Positions 1-10,988 of a stretch of 64,000 nt of DNA are shown one piece after another. Each line of letters opens with the position of its first letter. The stretch's first letter is position 1. The notes under the pieces were generated by a model that had not been told where the DNA came from, made no database searches, and saw only the letters and a list, made by a program, of their open reading frames with translations. The stretch comes from Botryotinia globosa (lineage: Eukaryota; Ascomycota; Leotiomycetes; Helotiales; Sclerotiniaceae). Position numbers and translations under genes: made by a program. The DNA is taken from positions 1,488,001 through 1,552,000 of the forward strand of contig RCSZ01000009.1 of assembly GCA_014898425.1 (NCBI GenBank). The letters run 5' to 3'.

Positions 1-368
1 CATTGTCTTACCTTGATGGGCAATCCACTCTCCAGGCTCAACTGTCTTTGGGCGAGCAGACAATGTCATAAAATTACCCTTAACAATGTGCTTAGCATAA
101 GCATTATTAAGCCAGAGTGGCTTTGGACGAGGAAGGTTGTAGGCGGCTAGTGGATCATTGCCTGCAGGGGGGGCTTGCTGATCATCCACGGACATGGTTT
201 GTGAGAGCGAAGGCGAGTTGGGGAGTGGCGAGATGCGGGGTGCCACATTGGCGGGTGACGAAGAATTGACGGGGGAATTGCCTGTAGGAGAGGTTGGCGA
301 AACTCCGTTAAGTCCACCCGGACTCTTTGCGCCAGAACTCTTACCACTACCACGAAAGCGGCCACTTC
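1..368 (-). CDS. Mob1/phocein-family kinase activator, probably Mob2-like (partial)
   Basis: Mob proteins bind and activate NDR/LATS kinases that control polarity, septation and cell separation. Seen: on the minus strand a frame is open from about 368 down to 13 and reads a Ser/Pro/Gly-rich leader followed by a segment containing LWLNNAYAKHIVKGNF and ending GEWIAHQ, the N-terminal part of a Mob domain. A donor (GTAAGA) follows at about 12, so the rest of the gene lies off the left edge. A probable acceptor (TTTGTAG) near 368 suggests an upstream exon that I could not identify; alternatively translation starts at the in-frame ATG at 195. Assignment to Mob2 rather than Mob1 rests on the resemblance of the opening motif and is inference. 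Only about 60 conserved residues are visible, so the family call is moderate. Confidence 0.6.
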
Positions 369-1513
369 TACAAACACAATTTTGTTAGCAATTTTCTCTG
401 TCAAGTTGGCTGGAAGCAAAAGATAGAATATTACACAAGCTTGGAGAACGGCAAGAATGAGTGGAAAGTTTTAGGAAGACGCAAAATAACAAATACGAAG
501 GGCACAATGCATCAATGACAAATCTGGAGAGCAGATATGCCTTCAGTCAAATAAACACATATAATAGGGATCATTTTTAGAAGAAAATATGATCGCCTTG
601 CTGATAGAAAGCTTCCCTTTTGCCAGCCTTAGAAGACTTGACACAGACGAGATTGCTCCTGAGGCTCCTCGTCTGATAATGCAACTCAAGCAACTTGCTT
701 GCTGACAGGTCGTGTGAGCAGAGACAAAGCTTCTGTGGCGGTGACAATGAGCCAACTTCTCATATCACTCCACCCTAAATGAAATGCTCTCCATTAATCG
801 AACATTTTCCCCGTCCATATTTTACAACTAGTGAACCCAAGTGGTAAAACAGTCGAGTATCACCACAGGAGCTCCAAATATCAAAAGGCAATCAAAACGA
901 CAAGTGAGAAAATCCGACCACGTACATTCCTGAAAACAAGTTTGACATATTGCTGAATCTTTCAAAGTCAGACAATTTATCGAATCTCAAAAATTACCAA
1001 GATGACTCAGTAAGGTCGACTTTCAAAATAAAAGGTGGTTGAGTGGAGAGGTAGTTGAAAAATGGTGGTTTGTATTTGATATCAAGTAGGAATAGGAGAC
1101 AAACAGAAAAGCTTAGGAAGTCTTGAATAGATTAGCGTCGGGTTCTTCCTTAATGTTCTTCCGTCCACTCTATCCAAAATTTCCTTGATCATTGGTTAAC
1201 AATCCGAGAAGGCGGTGTATCACTTCTTGCTGCTTTGTATCCTCCACTTGTATCAGATATTTGGTATGTCTTCATTCACCAATTGATTGTCTAGCACAGC
1301 TAAAAGAGGTGTCGTATTGGAGACGATTCACTGGGCACGTACAATTTGATTCGATTTTACTCACAATCTATCACTTTCAACGATACCTATCAAAGCTTCT
1401 CTTATTCGCATCTAGCTATACGCGAAGTTTACGAAGTACGATACGACGGAATTTCGCGATTTACCTTTTGGCCATTTTTTACTTCACAACCATAAATACA
1501 TACACCATTTGAA
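369..1513. other. Divergent intergenic region, Mob gene / Leo1
   Basis: The region lies between two genes transcribed away from each other, so it should hold both promoters and possibly a short 5' exon of the Mob gene. The open frames in it are short and show no recognisable protein. I see no repeat or RNA gene. Confidence 0.5.
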
Positions 1514-2881
1514 ATGGCGTCCAATTCAGAAGATGAAGTTATGAACAATATCTCCGATGTTGATGAGGAGGATGATCTATTTGGAGATGTTCCTGATGAG
1601 GAGCCAGAGACCGCACCACCACCCCGGGTGTTGAGTGACGCAGAATTGGATTCGGGAGACGATGAGGGGCGCGACGATAGAATACCAGATAGGGTCGATG
1701 AGGAAGAATTACCGGCGGAAGATACTCGAAATGCGCGGATTCTCGAAGCTGATATATTCAGACACCCAGTTCCGAGACCTTCAGATGGAGAAGTAAATGC
1801 GCCTCATTCCAATCATCTTTTGTGCACATAGCTAATAATTTCACAGTTCCATACATTTCGCCTTCCAAAGTTCTTTGGAATTGAGCCTCGAGAATATAAT
1901 CCTGAGACTTTTGAAATCCCCGTCTCCGATCACCACGCCTCGACCCAATCCGCAAATTTCTCTGCCAGGAATGTTGCCGAATCAACGATCCGCTATCGCA
2001 AGTCAGATTCTGGCAAACTCGAAAGTAACACGAACATATACACATGGAGCGATGGAAGCACCACTCTAGCTATTGGCGACCAGCATTACGAGTTACAGAG
2101 CAAACCTCTTGCGCCTGCTAAGGATAGCAAATACAACGAAGTCTTAGACTCACATAGTTACATGGCGTCACCTTCAGTTACATCTCAAATTCTTGTTGTC
2201 GTAGGACACATGACCAACGAGTACACAGTCAGGCCCAATAAGTCTATTGAAGATGATGCTCTGAATAGGTTGAAGAAAAATCTTACTGCAGCTACTGGTC
2301 TTGAAGGAGGTGAAAAGAAACGCCTAAATATGATCGTCAAAAATGAAGATCCCGAACTTCAAAAGAAGCGAGCAGAAATGGCAGAAAAGGAACGTATGCG
2401 TGCTCAACGTCGCCGTGAGGCTCAGCTTGATAGAGCCAGTCAATCAACTGGACGTCGTGTGGGTGTGGGTGCAGGTCTTACTCTCGATGATTTAGATGGT
2501 CGCCCTGGACGTCGTGGACCGCGTAAACCTGCTGGAGCTAAGCGTCCTCGTCGTAGACCAGAGTATGATTCGGACGACGACCTTCCTCGTGGTAGAAATC
2601 GTGAAGATGAGTACGACAAAGAGGATGACTTTTTGGCATCTAGCGATGAGGAACTTGAGGAAGGTGGTGGAGACGACGATGAGGAAGAAGAAATACTTGA
2701 TGAGAGTGATGAAGCTCCTAGACACAAGAAACAAAAGACGTCAAAACCTGCGGAAGATAGTGATGCTGACGCGGATGCCGAAGCTGATCTGGATGATGAG
2801 GATGTCGTTCAAGCTCCACATGCAGAAGCTGGTGGAAACAGGAGAAAGCGTAACATTATTGAGGATGACGATGATGAATGA
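1514..2881 (+). CDS. leo1: Leo1, Paf1 transcription elongation complex subunit
   Basis: Leo1 is a subunit of the nuclear Paf1 complex, which travels with RNA polymerase II and promotes histone H2B ubiquitination and H3K4/K36 methylation. Two exons, 1514-1792 and 1847-2881, are joined in phase 0 by a 54-nt intron (GTAAAT donor, GCTAATAA branch, CACAG acceptor), giving 437 residues. Order: an acidic N-terminus (about residues 5-75), the conserved Leo1 core (about 80-290) containing FHTFRLPKFFGIEPREYNPE and, later, a QILVVVGHMTNEYTVRPNKS stretch, then a basic Arg-rich patch and a strongly acidic C-terminal tail with repeated Asp/Glu runs. This architecture is typical of fungal Leo1. The family is clear; splice sites were inferred by hand. 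Confidence 0.92.
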
Positions 2882-3375
2882 GCTCAACTTTGGAAGTTTA
2901 ATAGTGGCCATAGATATTGCGTTCATATACCAGGCATTTCGAAAGGCATTTCCTGTGTTTTCCATAACATACCCGGCGTTTTCTAACAGACTGTACAATA
3001 GCTAACTAAGCGTTTACTACACAAGGATGAGGCATTGACATACATGCATTGTAAGATATGTTTATGTTTTCAAAAGATTCTCGAATCACCAAGGGCTATA
3101 TTACATGCAATAGCATTGTGACTGAAAGATTTATCTAATACGAATATTTTTATCCTTACGTGAAAGCTGTTGATACCTACTTATTAGTAATTCATATTCA
3201 TATGGTGATGTTGCACAAAGAAGACAGGCCAAAGCTTTATCCCTGACAATCTGGGGAAATCATCACATGCTAATCCTCATTCTTATTAGAACCCTTCTTT
3301 CGTAAATAAATAAACTGTCAACCTCGTATAATCGAACATGTAGTTCAGGTCTGAGAGACTTTGATTACTCTCACA
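2882..3375. other. Intergenic region, Leo1 / lipase
   Basis: A tandem-orientation spacer that is A+T-rich towards its middle. It should hold the Leo1 3' end and the lipase promoter; I see no gene, repeat or RNA. Confidence 0.5.
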
Positions 3376-5267
3376 ATGACTGGAATTCTATCGGGAATAT
3401 GGAGTATGCTCTTGGAGGTTATGTACTTCTGGCAAAGAGTAAGGAGATTGATAGCTTGTTATGAAGATTGTAAACTGAGCAACGCTAATAATGGCACAAA
3501 TAGAGGTTCATGCAATGGATGGCTCGAAAGAAACCAGTACGACTTTGGTCAGATCTTTTGCAAGATGCTCATACATATGAGGAATGGGAAGAAGCTGCCT
3601 TTCAATTAGATGTTTTGTTGGGAAATGATTTATGGTCGGTTCACACCAAAACCCTCTTTACATGCGGTGAACAATAGCTAACAGGATTTCAATCAGGCGC
3701 CAGAATCCTACATCCAAGTACTACGATTATCGATTGATACACGAGCGATTGCAGTCGATCATAATAGCCCGCGAAGAAGGAGATATTCTACAACTGGTAA
3801 ATCTGCTGAGATCTGGTCTTGTACGTAATCTGGGGAATATATCAGCTCCTCGACTTTTTAATCGCGCATTTGCAGGGACGAAACTCTTAATCGAAGATTA
3901 CATTACACAAGTTGCGCAAGCGGTAGCAGATGTGACTCAATTGCCTACGACACCCGGCGCTGATGGGAACAATGGGGCGGTGATGGGCTTTAGCAGTCAG
4001 GCGAAGTTGGATCTTTTGCATGACACTCGGCAGGCTTTTGGAAGAAGTACATTGGTTTTACAGGGCGGAGCAATATTTGGGCTATGTCACTTGGGAGTTG
4101 TGAAAGCTTTGTTCAATAGGGGTTTATTACCCCGAATTGTTACGGGTACAGCAACGGGAGCGCTCATCGCAGCATTGGTGGGAATTCACACGGAAGATGA
4201 GCTGCCAAAATTTTTGAACGGGGAGAGTATTGATCTATCAGCTTTTGCGGGGAAAGAAAGAGGACTCCAAGGTACGAGTGGGTGGTGGGATACATTGACA
4301 AGGAGAGTAAAAAGGTTTTACAGGGAAGGGTACTTTCTGGATGTGAAAGTACTAGAGGAATGTGTGCGGGCAAATGTAGGTGATTTGACATTTGAAGAGG
4401 CATATAATAAGACCAAGAGAGTCTTGAACATCACGGTGGCTACTAGTGGAAAGGGAGGAGTACCAAATCTGCTTAACTATCTCACAGCACCCAATGTTGT
4501 ACGTATACTCTCTTCATTTTCATATTCAAATACTCTGCTAACCTAAGTAGTTAATCTGGTCTGCAGCCCTAGCATCTAATGCGTCAACTCCCTCTCTTTA
4601 TGGGTCCTGTGTAACCCTAAAATGCAAAGATCCTCTGACCGGCACCATAATACCCTGGTCCGCTGCCGCAGATGCTACATTCCACCCCTGGACCCACGCT
4701 TCATATACTGACCGCGACTCACCCCTCTCTCGCATCGCTGAGCTCTTCAACGTAAACCACTTCATCGTCTCTCAGGCCCGTCCCTATCTTGTCCCCTTTC
4801 TACAATCTGACATGCACGGCCCCTCTCGTCTCTACACTCGCGGTGGACGTACCTCTTTGACTGGTGGCCTATTACGTCTCATAACCATGGAAATTCATCA
4901 TCGACTACAACAACTCGATTCCTTACAACTTCTCCCTCTCTCTATTCGCAGGTTTCTGGTAGATGAACATATACCTGCCGCATCTGTAACTCTTGTTCCA
5001 GTTCTATCCGTAGGCGATTTCATCCGTCTTCTCGAGACACCTACTCAGGACAGTCTAGACTATTGGACATTGAGGGGAGAGAAAAGTGTATGGCCAGCTG
5101 TCGGAGCACTTAAAGTTAGATGTGCTGTGGAGACAGAGTTAGATAGAGGATATCAGATTGTGAGAAGGAGAAAGGCGGGAGGATTACGGCGAAGGGGAAG
5201 TGTAGCTAATGACGGGCACAATGGTAAAAGGGAGAGGAGAGCTAGTAGTGCAGGGCCAAAGTGGTAA
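3376..5267 (+). CDS. Patatin-like phospholipase / triacylglycerol lipase (Tgl3/4/5 family)
   Basis: The protein belongs to the fungal patatin-domain family that includes lipid-droplet triacylglycerol lipases. Exons 3376-3438, 3504-3634, 3697-4498 and 4551-5267 give 570 residues. The first intron has a clear GCTAATAATG branch point; the second uses a GTCGGT donor but restores the conserved LWRQNPTSKYYDYRLIHERL. Seen: a short hydrophobic N-terminus (residues 5-20), a helical DUF3336-like region (about 30-135), then the patatin domain with the oxyanion motif GGAIFG (about 188-193). The position of the usual GxSxG nucleophile elbow reads G-T-A-T-G (about 215-219), so the canonical serine is absent. 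C-terminally IPWSAADATFHPW and HGPSRLYTRGG are visible. It may be a non-hydrolytic member or one using another residue. Confidence 0.85.
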
Positions 5268-5869
5268 TACTGTCCTTGTTTATGGTTCATTTTTGTCACA
5301 AGATAAAAGTAGTACAGGGTCATTCGCTGTACATGAGTTTTGCAAGGGTTGAGAAGGATTAACGGGTTATTGGTACTGGTGCATGGCATGGGGATTCGGA
5401 AATTAGACTGGCTAGGAGCATGCTTTTAATTAATTGACATACTATTCACATTTATGTTCATATTGAGGTTGAAGTCATTCTTCAACCTCTTTCATCTGAT
5501 GCCTGATACATTGGAATCGTTTTTCGAGAAGTAAGTATGATCTCGAATTCAAATAAACGACTTTCGGTTAATTGTGTGCATTAGTCCTCTCTTCTTCTTC
5601 TCCTTCTTCTCCTTCTTCTACTTCTTCTTCTTCCACCAAGCTTTAAATACAGGATAACCCGTAAAAGCTAGTAATACGAGGATTGTAATTCGAGAAAAGC
5701 CCTTTGGGGGGTATCAGATTTTATTCTCCAAGGAAAACCAGAAAGGTGAGCAAGGCTAAGTAGTATCAGAAAGATGGACAATGAATGGAAACTTTGGTAT
5801 CTTGTATTTATATAATATCGCCTCTGGATGTGTTACATATCAGCACAACCTATACGTGCCCTCTGCCAC
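5268..5869. other. Convergent intergenic region, lipase / SR140, with CTT-rich tract
   Basis: The region lies between two gene 3' ends. A pyrimidine microsatellite made of CTTCTT/CTCCTT units runs from about 5586 to 5632. No coding region is supported. Confidence 0.5.
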
Positions 5870-8272
5870 TCAATCCTCATCATCCGAGTCAGCAAACATA
5901 TCTACTGCTCGCGGTCTTGCTCTTCTCGGCGGTGCAGACTCTTCAGCCTTGGCTGTTGGGACTGGTGCTGTGTCCACGGCAGGAGGAGGTTCGTACGTGT
6001 CCGCTCTATCTTCTTGTACTTGCATAGGTTCTCCATTCAGATCACCACCGTCATCACTATCCGCCATTGGTTCACCGTCCACATCTTCCTCTTCCATTGG
6101 TACACCATCTACGTCCTCATCATCTTCTACCATCGGTTCACCATCCAAATCCCCTTCATCACTTTCCTCTTTAACTTTCTCCTTTGGTGCCACCTCCACA
6201 GCTTTCCATTTGCTCTTCTCTTTGTTTTTCTCCCCCTTGCCCTTTTCCTCTAGCTCTTTCAATTCCTCGGCTGATAAAGGAGGTTCCCTGAACACCTTAC
6301 CGAATTCGTCTTGGCTTTCCTGTGGGAACACACACCAACCCTCCCACAACCCCAGCACATTTCCTACACTTCTCTTCCACTTCTCGGCCCTTAATCTCCC
6401 CCACTTCATTTTCCGCTCCATCCTTCCCAATCCCTCAAACGTCTTTTTCCTCCGCATTTCCTGCTCGAATAATTGTCGATAGCGCCATGCGTGTCGGACA
6501 CCACTCGTAGAACTACTTGATAAAATATCAGATACAATGTATAACCCTATTAGCGACGCAGAACTGGTGTCTTCCTCCCCGGCATTGTCGTCTTTCTCAT
6601 CACCACTGTTATCTCTCTCCTTGTCCTTTTTTCGGTCTGGATTTGCGGATGTGTAAGCAAAGGGCTTTTCGACATTAGATACAATTGCCGAGACGACTTC
6701 ATCAGCTCCTCGACCTGCATGTGAGATGGCAAATGCAGTGACTCGAGCTACGTCTCCTTTTCGTAGTTTACCAGTACTAGTAGGTAAGCGTGATAGAAGG
6801 TGTGTGAGTTTAGCCTTCTCAAGAGGATTCAAATATGCTTTTCCGTCCTCATTTAGTGTGTTAGGGTCGATTGGGGGACGTCTAGCACCTTCGTCGCCAG
6901 AGTCATCCTCATCGGAGGAGTTGTACTCAGAATCCGAAACAAATTCATCTAGACGGGTCGTATATTCGTAAGCCAAAGGTTGATCGGGTTGCTTCCAGGC
7001 CGAAGAGCCTTCAAACAGTGGAAGGTATTTTCCTTGCCCTCTTTTAGATTGCGAACCTGTCAACACCTCCCATAATCGCCATCGATACCAAACACCACCT
7101 GTACTTCGTGAGTCCCATAACCATGCCCATTTCTCTTCTCGTTGAACGGAAGCGCGTGACATCAAGAGTGCTTCGAACTCAGGTCCATGAGTGAGAAGTG
7201 ATTCAATGGTTTTGTGAATGAGTTTTAATTCTTTAATATCCTGCGGTGGCTGGACTGGAACAAAAAGTGTGGATCGGCTTAATTGAGGTGTGCTGTTGTA
7301 AGAGGTAGGGGGAGCAAAGCCCCCACGATGAGACGACCCTGAAACCCCTCCGCGAGCTGCTGGTGGATTGACTGGTTTGGCGCCGAAAGGTTGCGAGGCC
7401 GCCGCACTCCCTATGTTTGAAATCTGTGTAGAACTCGAAATCGCCGCTGATGACAAATGCCTATGCAAATTCAAATAATATCCAAATCCCAAGTATTTGT
7501 TTTGTAGCGAGTTGACCGATGTGTCAATGTCATTCGCAGGGGTGTCTTTGGCCAATGTGACAATCGCCGACATAGATTTTCTTTCCGTAAATGAGGTTGG
7601 CCCAGAAGGTGGTATAATTCTGACAGCATCGACTGTCAAGTTTGTAGGAAGTAAAGCTTTAATAACGGCAGGTGATGTACCAGGAGGTAGAGATGCAAGT
7701 CGTAAGGTGGGTTTGGCCACAGCTCTCTCCTCGTCTCTGCTGGTCGCCATACTGTCGTCGTCATGGTCGAATGTCTTGAGGACTTTTGATGCAGGCCCGT
7801 CATGATTGTAGTCGTCAAATGCAAATGGACCTTTGTCGTCTCTGCGCGAGGAGCTTTGTGCGAAGCCTTCGAATGTTCTTTTCTTTGGTAAAGTATTATT
7901 GCCCATACTCCCTGGTAAAGGTCCTAAGCTCCCCGGCCCACTACCCATCCCGAGTCCTCCTCGTGGCGCAAATCCTCCTCTACTCTCCCCAAAACCCCCT
8001 CTTCCCATTCCGCTGCCAAAGCCTCCTCTTCCAAAATGTCGATTTCCACCCATGCCGCCCATTCCTCCCATCCCACCAGCCCCAGCTGCAGGCGCATCAT
8101 CTTCATCATCGAAACTCTTCACAAAATCCTCATATACAGCCTTCGTTTCTGCCTCCTCCCTCAACCTCTTAGCTTCTGCATCTGCTTTCTGCCTCTCGAA
8201 TAACGATTTCTTGGAAGGAGCTTGAAGCTTATTCGAAACATCTGGAAACTCGATGATCTTTTTGGAACTCAT
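5870..8272 (-). CDS. U2 snRNP-associated SR140-like splicing factor (RRM, SURP, CID)
   Basis: SR140/U2SURP proteins associate with the U2 snRNP and help early spliceosome assembly in the nucleus. A single uninterrupted frame encodes 800 residues. Order: a charged helical N-terminus (1-60), a Gly-rich RGG-like segment with GGMGGM repeats (about 65-120), an RRM-like domain (about 188-270, starting TLRLASLPPGTSPAVIKALL), a SURP module (about 346-402, with LIHKTIESLLTHGPEFEALL and WAWLWDS), a CID-type helical domain (about 470-660), and an acidic tail (about 690-790) with four DGEPM/DGVPM-like repeats. The RRM lacks clear RNP aromatic motifs. The Ser/Arg tail of animal homologues is missing and is replaced by the acidic repeats. 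It is convergent with the lipase and divergent from the oxidase gene. Confidence 0.85.
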   Translation of the reverse strand: MSSKKIIEFPDVSNKLQAPSKKSLFERQKADAEAKRLREEAETKAVYEDFVKSFDDEDDAPAAGAGGMGGMGGMGGNRHFGRGGFGSGMGRGGFGESRGGFAPRGGLGMGSGPGSLGPLPGSMGNNTLPKKRTFEGFAQSSSRRDDKGPFAFDDYNHDGPASKVLKTFDHDDDSMATSRDEERAVAKPTLRLASLPPGTSPAVIKALLPTNLTVDAVRIIPPSGPTSFTERKSMSAIVTLAKDTPANDIDTSVNSLQNKYLGFGYYLNLHRHLSSAAISSSTQISNIGSAAASQPFGAKPVNPPAARGGVSGSSHRGGFAPPTSYNSTPQLSRSTLFVPVQPPQDIKELKLIHKTIESLLTHGPEFEALLMSRASVQREEKWAWLWDSRSTGGVWYRWRLWEVLTGSQSKRGQGKYLPLFEGSSAWKQPDQPLAYEYTTRLDEFVSDSEYNSSDEDDSGDEGARRPPIDPNTLNEDGKAYLNPLEKAKLTHLLSRLPTSTGKLRKGDVARVTAFAISHAGRGADEVVSAIVSNVEKPFAYTSANPDRKKDKERDNSGDEKDDNAGEEDTSSASLIGLYIVSDILSSSSTSGVRHAWRYRQLFEQEMRRKKTFEGLGRMERKMKWGRLRAEKWKRSVGNVLGLWEGWCVFPQESQDEFGKVFREPPLSAEELKELEEKGKGEKNKEKSKWKAVEVAPKEKVKEESDEGDLDGEPMVEDDEDVDGVPMEEEDVDGEPMADSDDGGDLNGEPMQVQEDRADTYEPPPAVDTAPVPTAKAEESAPPRRARPRAVDMFADSDDED

Positions 8273-8966
8273 TTTGCAGAATTACTTTCCAATCCCATAT
8301 GCGACTACAATCAGCATATCCCCTACAGAATGAGAAATATGTGCACGAAAAGCGATGGCAATGTAAAAGGCGCGACACTTATTAATGCGACAAGGCTGCG
8401 AGATTGTTTAATTGGTTAAAGCTTGACATGCGCCTTCCACTGACGCTTACCTTAGTAAGCTTGTCTTAATTGCCGAAGATTATTGGTCTGCGCTGCTAAC
8501 ATCACTTCTCATCTCAATTATAATCAGCAACTAACCATCAAAATTCCGCGCTGAAAGGAATCATACTAATCTCCATAGTCAATAACGTTTCTCTCTTTGG
8601 ACGTGAATCATCTCACCAAATCCGAAGTATGGATTCACAGTCACATACTCAACATGGAAACACCGTGCTGGTGGGCCGCGTTATTTTCTAGCTTCTTTTG
8701 TCATGTATCTTATGATTTGGTGCAGTTGCCAAATTTCTTCAAGGTTCTGGGGATTCTCTACCCCCACTATAAGTATTTGTCTCTGGGAGAAGTTATAGAC
8801 CTTTCTCCTTGGATTTCCTTCTCGTCGATCTACTTATCCAGATTTTCATAGTTTTGATACGTTCCCCAGAATTTAAGTGGCGTTTTCCTTATCATCCCTT
8901 CATCATCACACACATTCCACCCTTTTACATTGTGCGAATCCTACTTTGCTTCACTACTCTTCCATC
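8273..8966. other. Divergent promoter region, SR140 / FAD oxidase
   Basis: The genes on both sides start at its borders, so it should hold both promoters and 5' UTRs. The segment just before 8967 is pyrimidine-rich, as is common ahead of fungal starts. Open frames here have no recognisable product. Confidence 0.5.
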
Positions 8967-10313
8967 ATGACAGCCTATACACCCCCTTCGTCGATTCTCA
9001 TAATCGGCACAGGTGTGTTTTCTCTAAGCACCGCCCTCGCCCTTCTAAAGAGACCCGAATACAAATATACAACCATAACTCTGCTCGATCGCTCTGCCTT
9101 TCCTGCTCCAGATGCCTCCTCTGTTGATTCCTCGCGCATTGTCCGTGCAGACTATGGTGATGCCCTCTATGCCGAACTTGCGGACTCCGCCCAGAAACAA
9201 TGGCGGCAGACAGGCGATGATGAACTTGGCGGCCAGGGTCGATACTCTGAAAGTGGTTTATGTTTAACCTGCGACACCTCATATGAGAACACCGGGCAAG
9301 GATATGTACGATCAAGCTTTTCAAATGTTCAACAGTTGATGAAACAAGCTGGAGACACAGACGGTGTCTTAGAATTGCCATCAGCAGAGGCTATACAGAA
9401 ACTCTTCAATGTAGGGCCAGGGAGTGGAGAATGGGGATACATCAACAGACGATCAGGATGGGCTGATGCGGGAGCTTCTCTAGTCTGGCTACGAAAAGAG
9501 GTTGAAAAGCTTGCCGACGAACGTGTCAAATTCATCGTCTCGGAAGTCACATCGCTCATCTTCTCTCCCGATCAAAGCACGATTCTTGGAGCGAACACTG
9601 CATCTGGTACCCAATACTTTGCCGACCTCACGATTCTCGCAGCTGGGGCCTGGAGTGCCAAATTCCTCGATCTGCGCTCTCAGGTGCATTCTAGCGGACA
9701 GTGTTTACTATACATTGAAATCACAGATGAAGAACAGGAAAGATACAAAGACATCCCTGTGCTCCTGAACATGGCTACTGGTTACTTTATTCTTCCACCA
9801 CGGAACAACATTTTAAAAATCGCACGCCACGCCCACGGATACTCAAACCCAAGCATGATTCCCCATCCCCACCCCTCCTCCGCAGGCGAGATGATGAGCG
9901 TCTCTCTACCTCAAACAACTTACGACCACCCCGACAATTGCGTCCCTGTCTCTTTCCAAAAGGAAGCCGCAATAGCCCTCCACAGATTTCTCCCCCATCT
10001 TCCACCCCGTCCCTTCTCACACACAAGAGTGTGCTGGTACACTGATACACCCGCCGGCGAATTCCTCATCACCTACTGCGATAAACCACAAAGTAGCGGC
10101 GGTCTTGGGCTTAAAGGTGTGTTTTTAGCAACCGGTGGTAGCGGACACGGATTCAAGTTTCTCCCAGTGCTTGGAGAGAAGATTGTGGATGTAATGGAGG
10201 GGAAGGATGAGGTGTGGGAAAAGAAGTGGGGTTGGAAGATTACGGAGGGGTGGGATGGCATGACGGACGATGGGAGCCGGGCGGGTCCCAGGGGGGAGAA
10301 ACTTTGCAAGTAG
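8967..10313 (+). CDS. FAD-dependent oxidase of the saccharopine/fructosyl-amino-acid/sarcosine oxidase family
   Basis: These flavoenzymes oxidise secondary amines (saccharopine, pipecolate, sarcosine or fructosyl amino acids) to imines with release of H2O2, usually in peroxisomes or cytosol. One exon from the ATG at 8967 gives 448 residues; the frame is open further upstream but without an ATG. Seen: an N-terminal Rossmann motif SSILIIGTGVFSLSTALALL in which the third glycine of GxGxxG is Ser, SRIVRADYGD, the family motif SESGLCLTC, and VCWYTDTPAGEFLI whose Cys (about residue 356) matches the covalent-flavin cysteine of this family. A GGSGHGFKFLPVLG stretch near the C-terminus is also typical. 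No SKL-type peroxisomal tag is present: the protein ends with KLCK. Substrate cannot be assigned from sequence. Confidence 0.85.
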   Translation: MTAYTPPSSILIIGTGVFSLSTALALLKRPEYKYTTITLLDRSAFPAPDASSVDSSRIVRADYGDALYAELADSAQKQWRQTGDDELGGQGRYSESGLCLTCDTSYENTGQGYVRSSFSNVQQLMKQAGDTDGVLELPSAEAIQKLFNVGPGSGEWGYINRRSGWADAGASLVWLRKEVEKLADERVKFIVSEVTSLIFSPDQSTILGANTASGTQYFADLTILAAGAWSAKFLDLRSQVHSSGQCLLYIEITDEEQERYKDIPVLLNMATGYFILPPRNNILKIARHAHGYSNPSMIPHPHPSSAGEMMSVSLPQTTYDHPDNCVPVSFQKEAAIALHRFLPHLPPRPFSHTRVCWYTDTPAGEFLITYCDKPQSSGGLGLKGVFLATGGSGHGFKFLPVLGEKIVDVMEGKDEVWEKKWGWKITEGWDGMTDDGSRAGPRGEKLCK

Positions 10314-10988
10314 GAGGGATTTGGGCGTGGTCTTTTTTGTCTATTACGCCTGGATGAATGATTGCGGAATTAGATTTGGACGACACACAGCATGGTTTAG
10401 TTTTGACGTAGAGTATAGCTAGATTGAGAGTGGTTAGATGGTGAAGGGTCATATAGAGGATTAGAAAGGACTAGATGATGGAGACTGCACATGTACAGAT
10501 GTCATAAAAACTGACTCGAACATGGTTGTCTACATGCATGCAGTGTAGTACATTCTACCAAACCTCCCTTGAAGAAAATTGTTGTTACATTCGGATAATC
10601 TCGAACTCTGTTCAGTCGGGTTTTGTTTTGATCACGTCACAATTTGCCCACAATGTGTATATAAAAACTAATGTTTTCTTTATTATTTGTTGTAAAATGT
10701 ACCAACCAAGGCAATTTTGAGTACTTGCTGTATCAGAATAGAAGTAGCAATTAATGACGGCATCGCAGGACCTGCGCACCAATGCCATCCGTCAAAGATG
10801 ATGTTTCGCAGTCTATCAGGACTAGTAACGCGTAAACATGCTGAAAAGCACAAGTATATGAGTCCCTTCTTCGACTCTTTTCCCCCCTTTGATACGCCTA
10901 CCATGCATGTGTTAATGTTCGTAAGATCGTGAAATACTGTTGTACAATGTAATGGGAAAAAAAAAAGTGGTGGTACATCTGAACTGAA
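10314..10988. other. Convergent intergenic region, FAD oxidase / TBP
   Basis: A spacer between two gene 3' ends, moderately A+T-rich. No gene or repeat is supported. Confidence 0.5.

Noticed and set aside
2440..2734. Ser-rich antisense frames over Leo1
   Set aside because: They arise from the acidic GAT/GAG-rich coding strand of Leo1.
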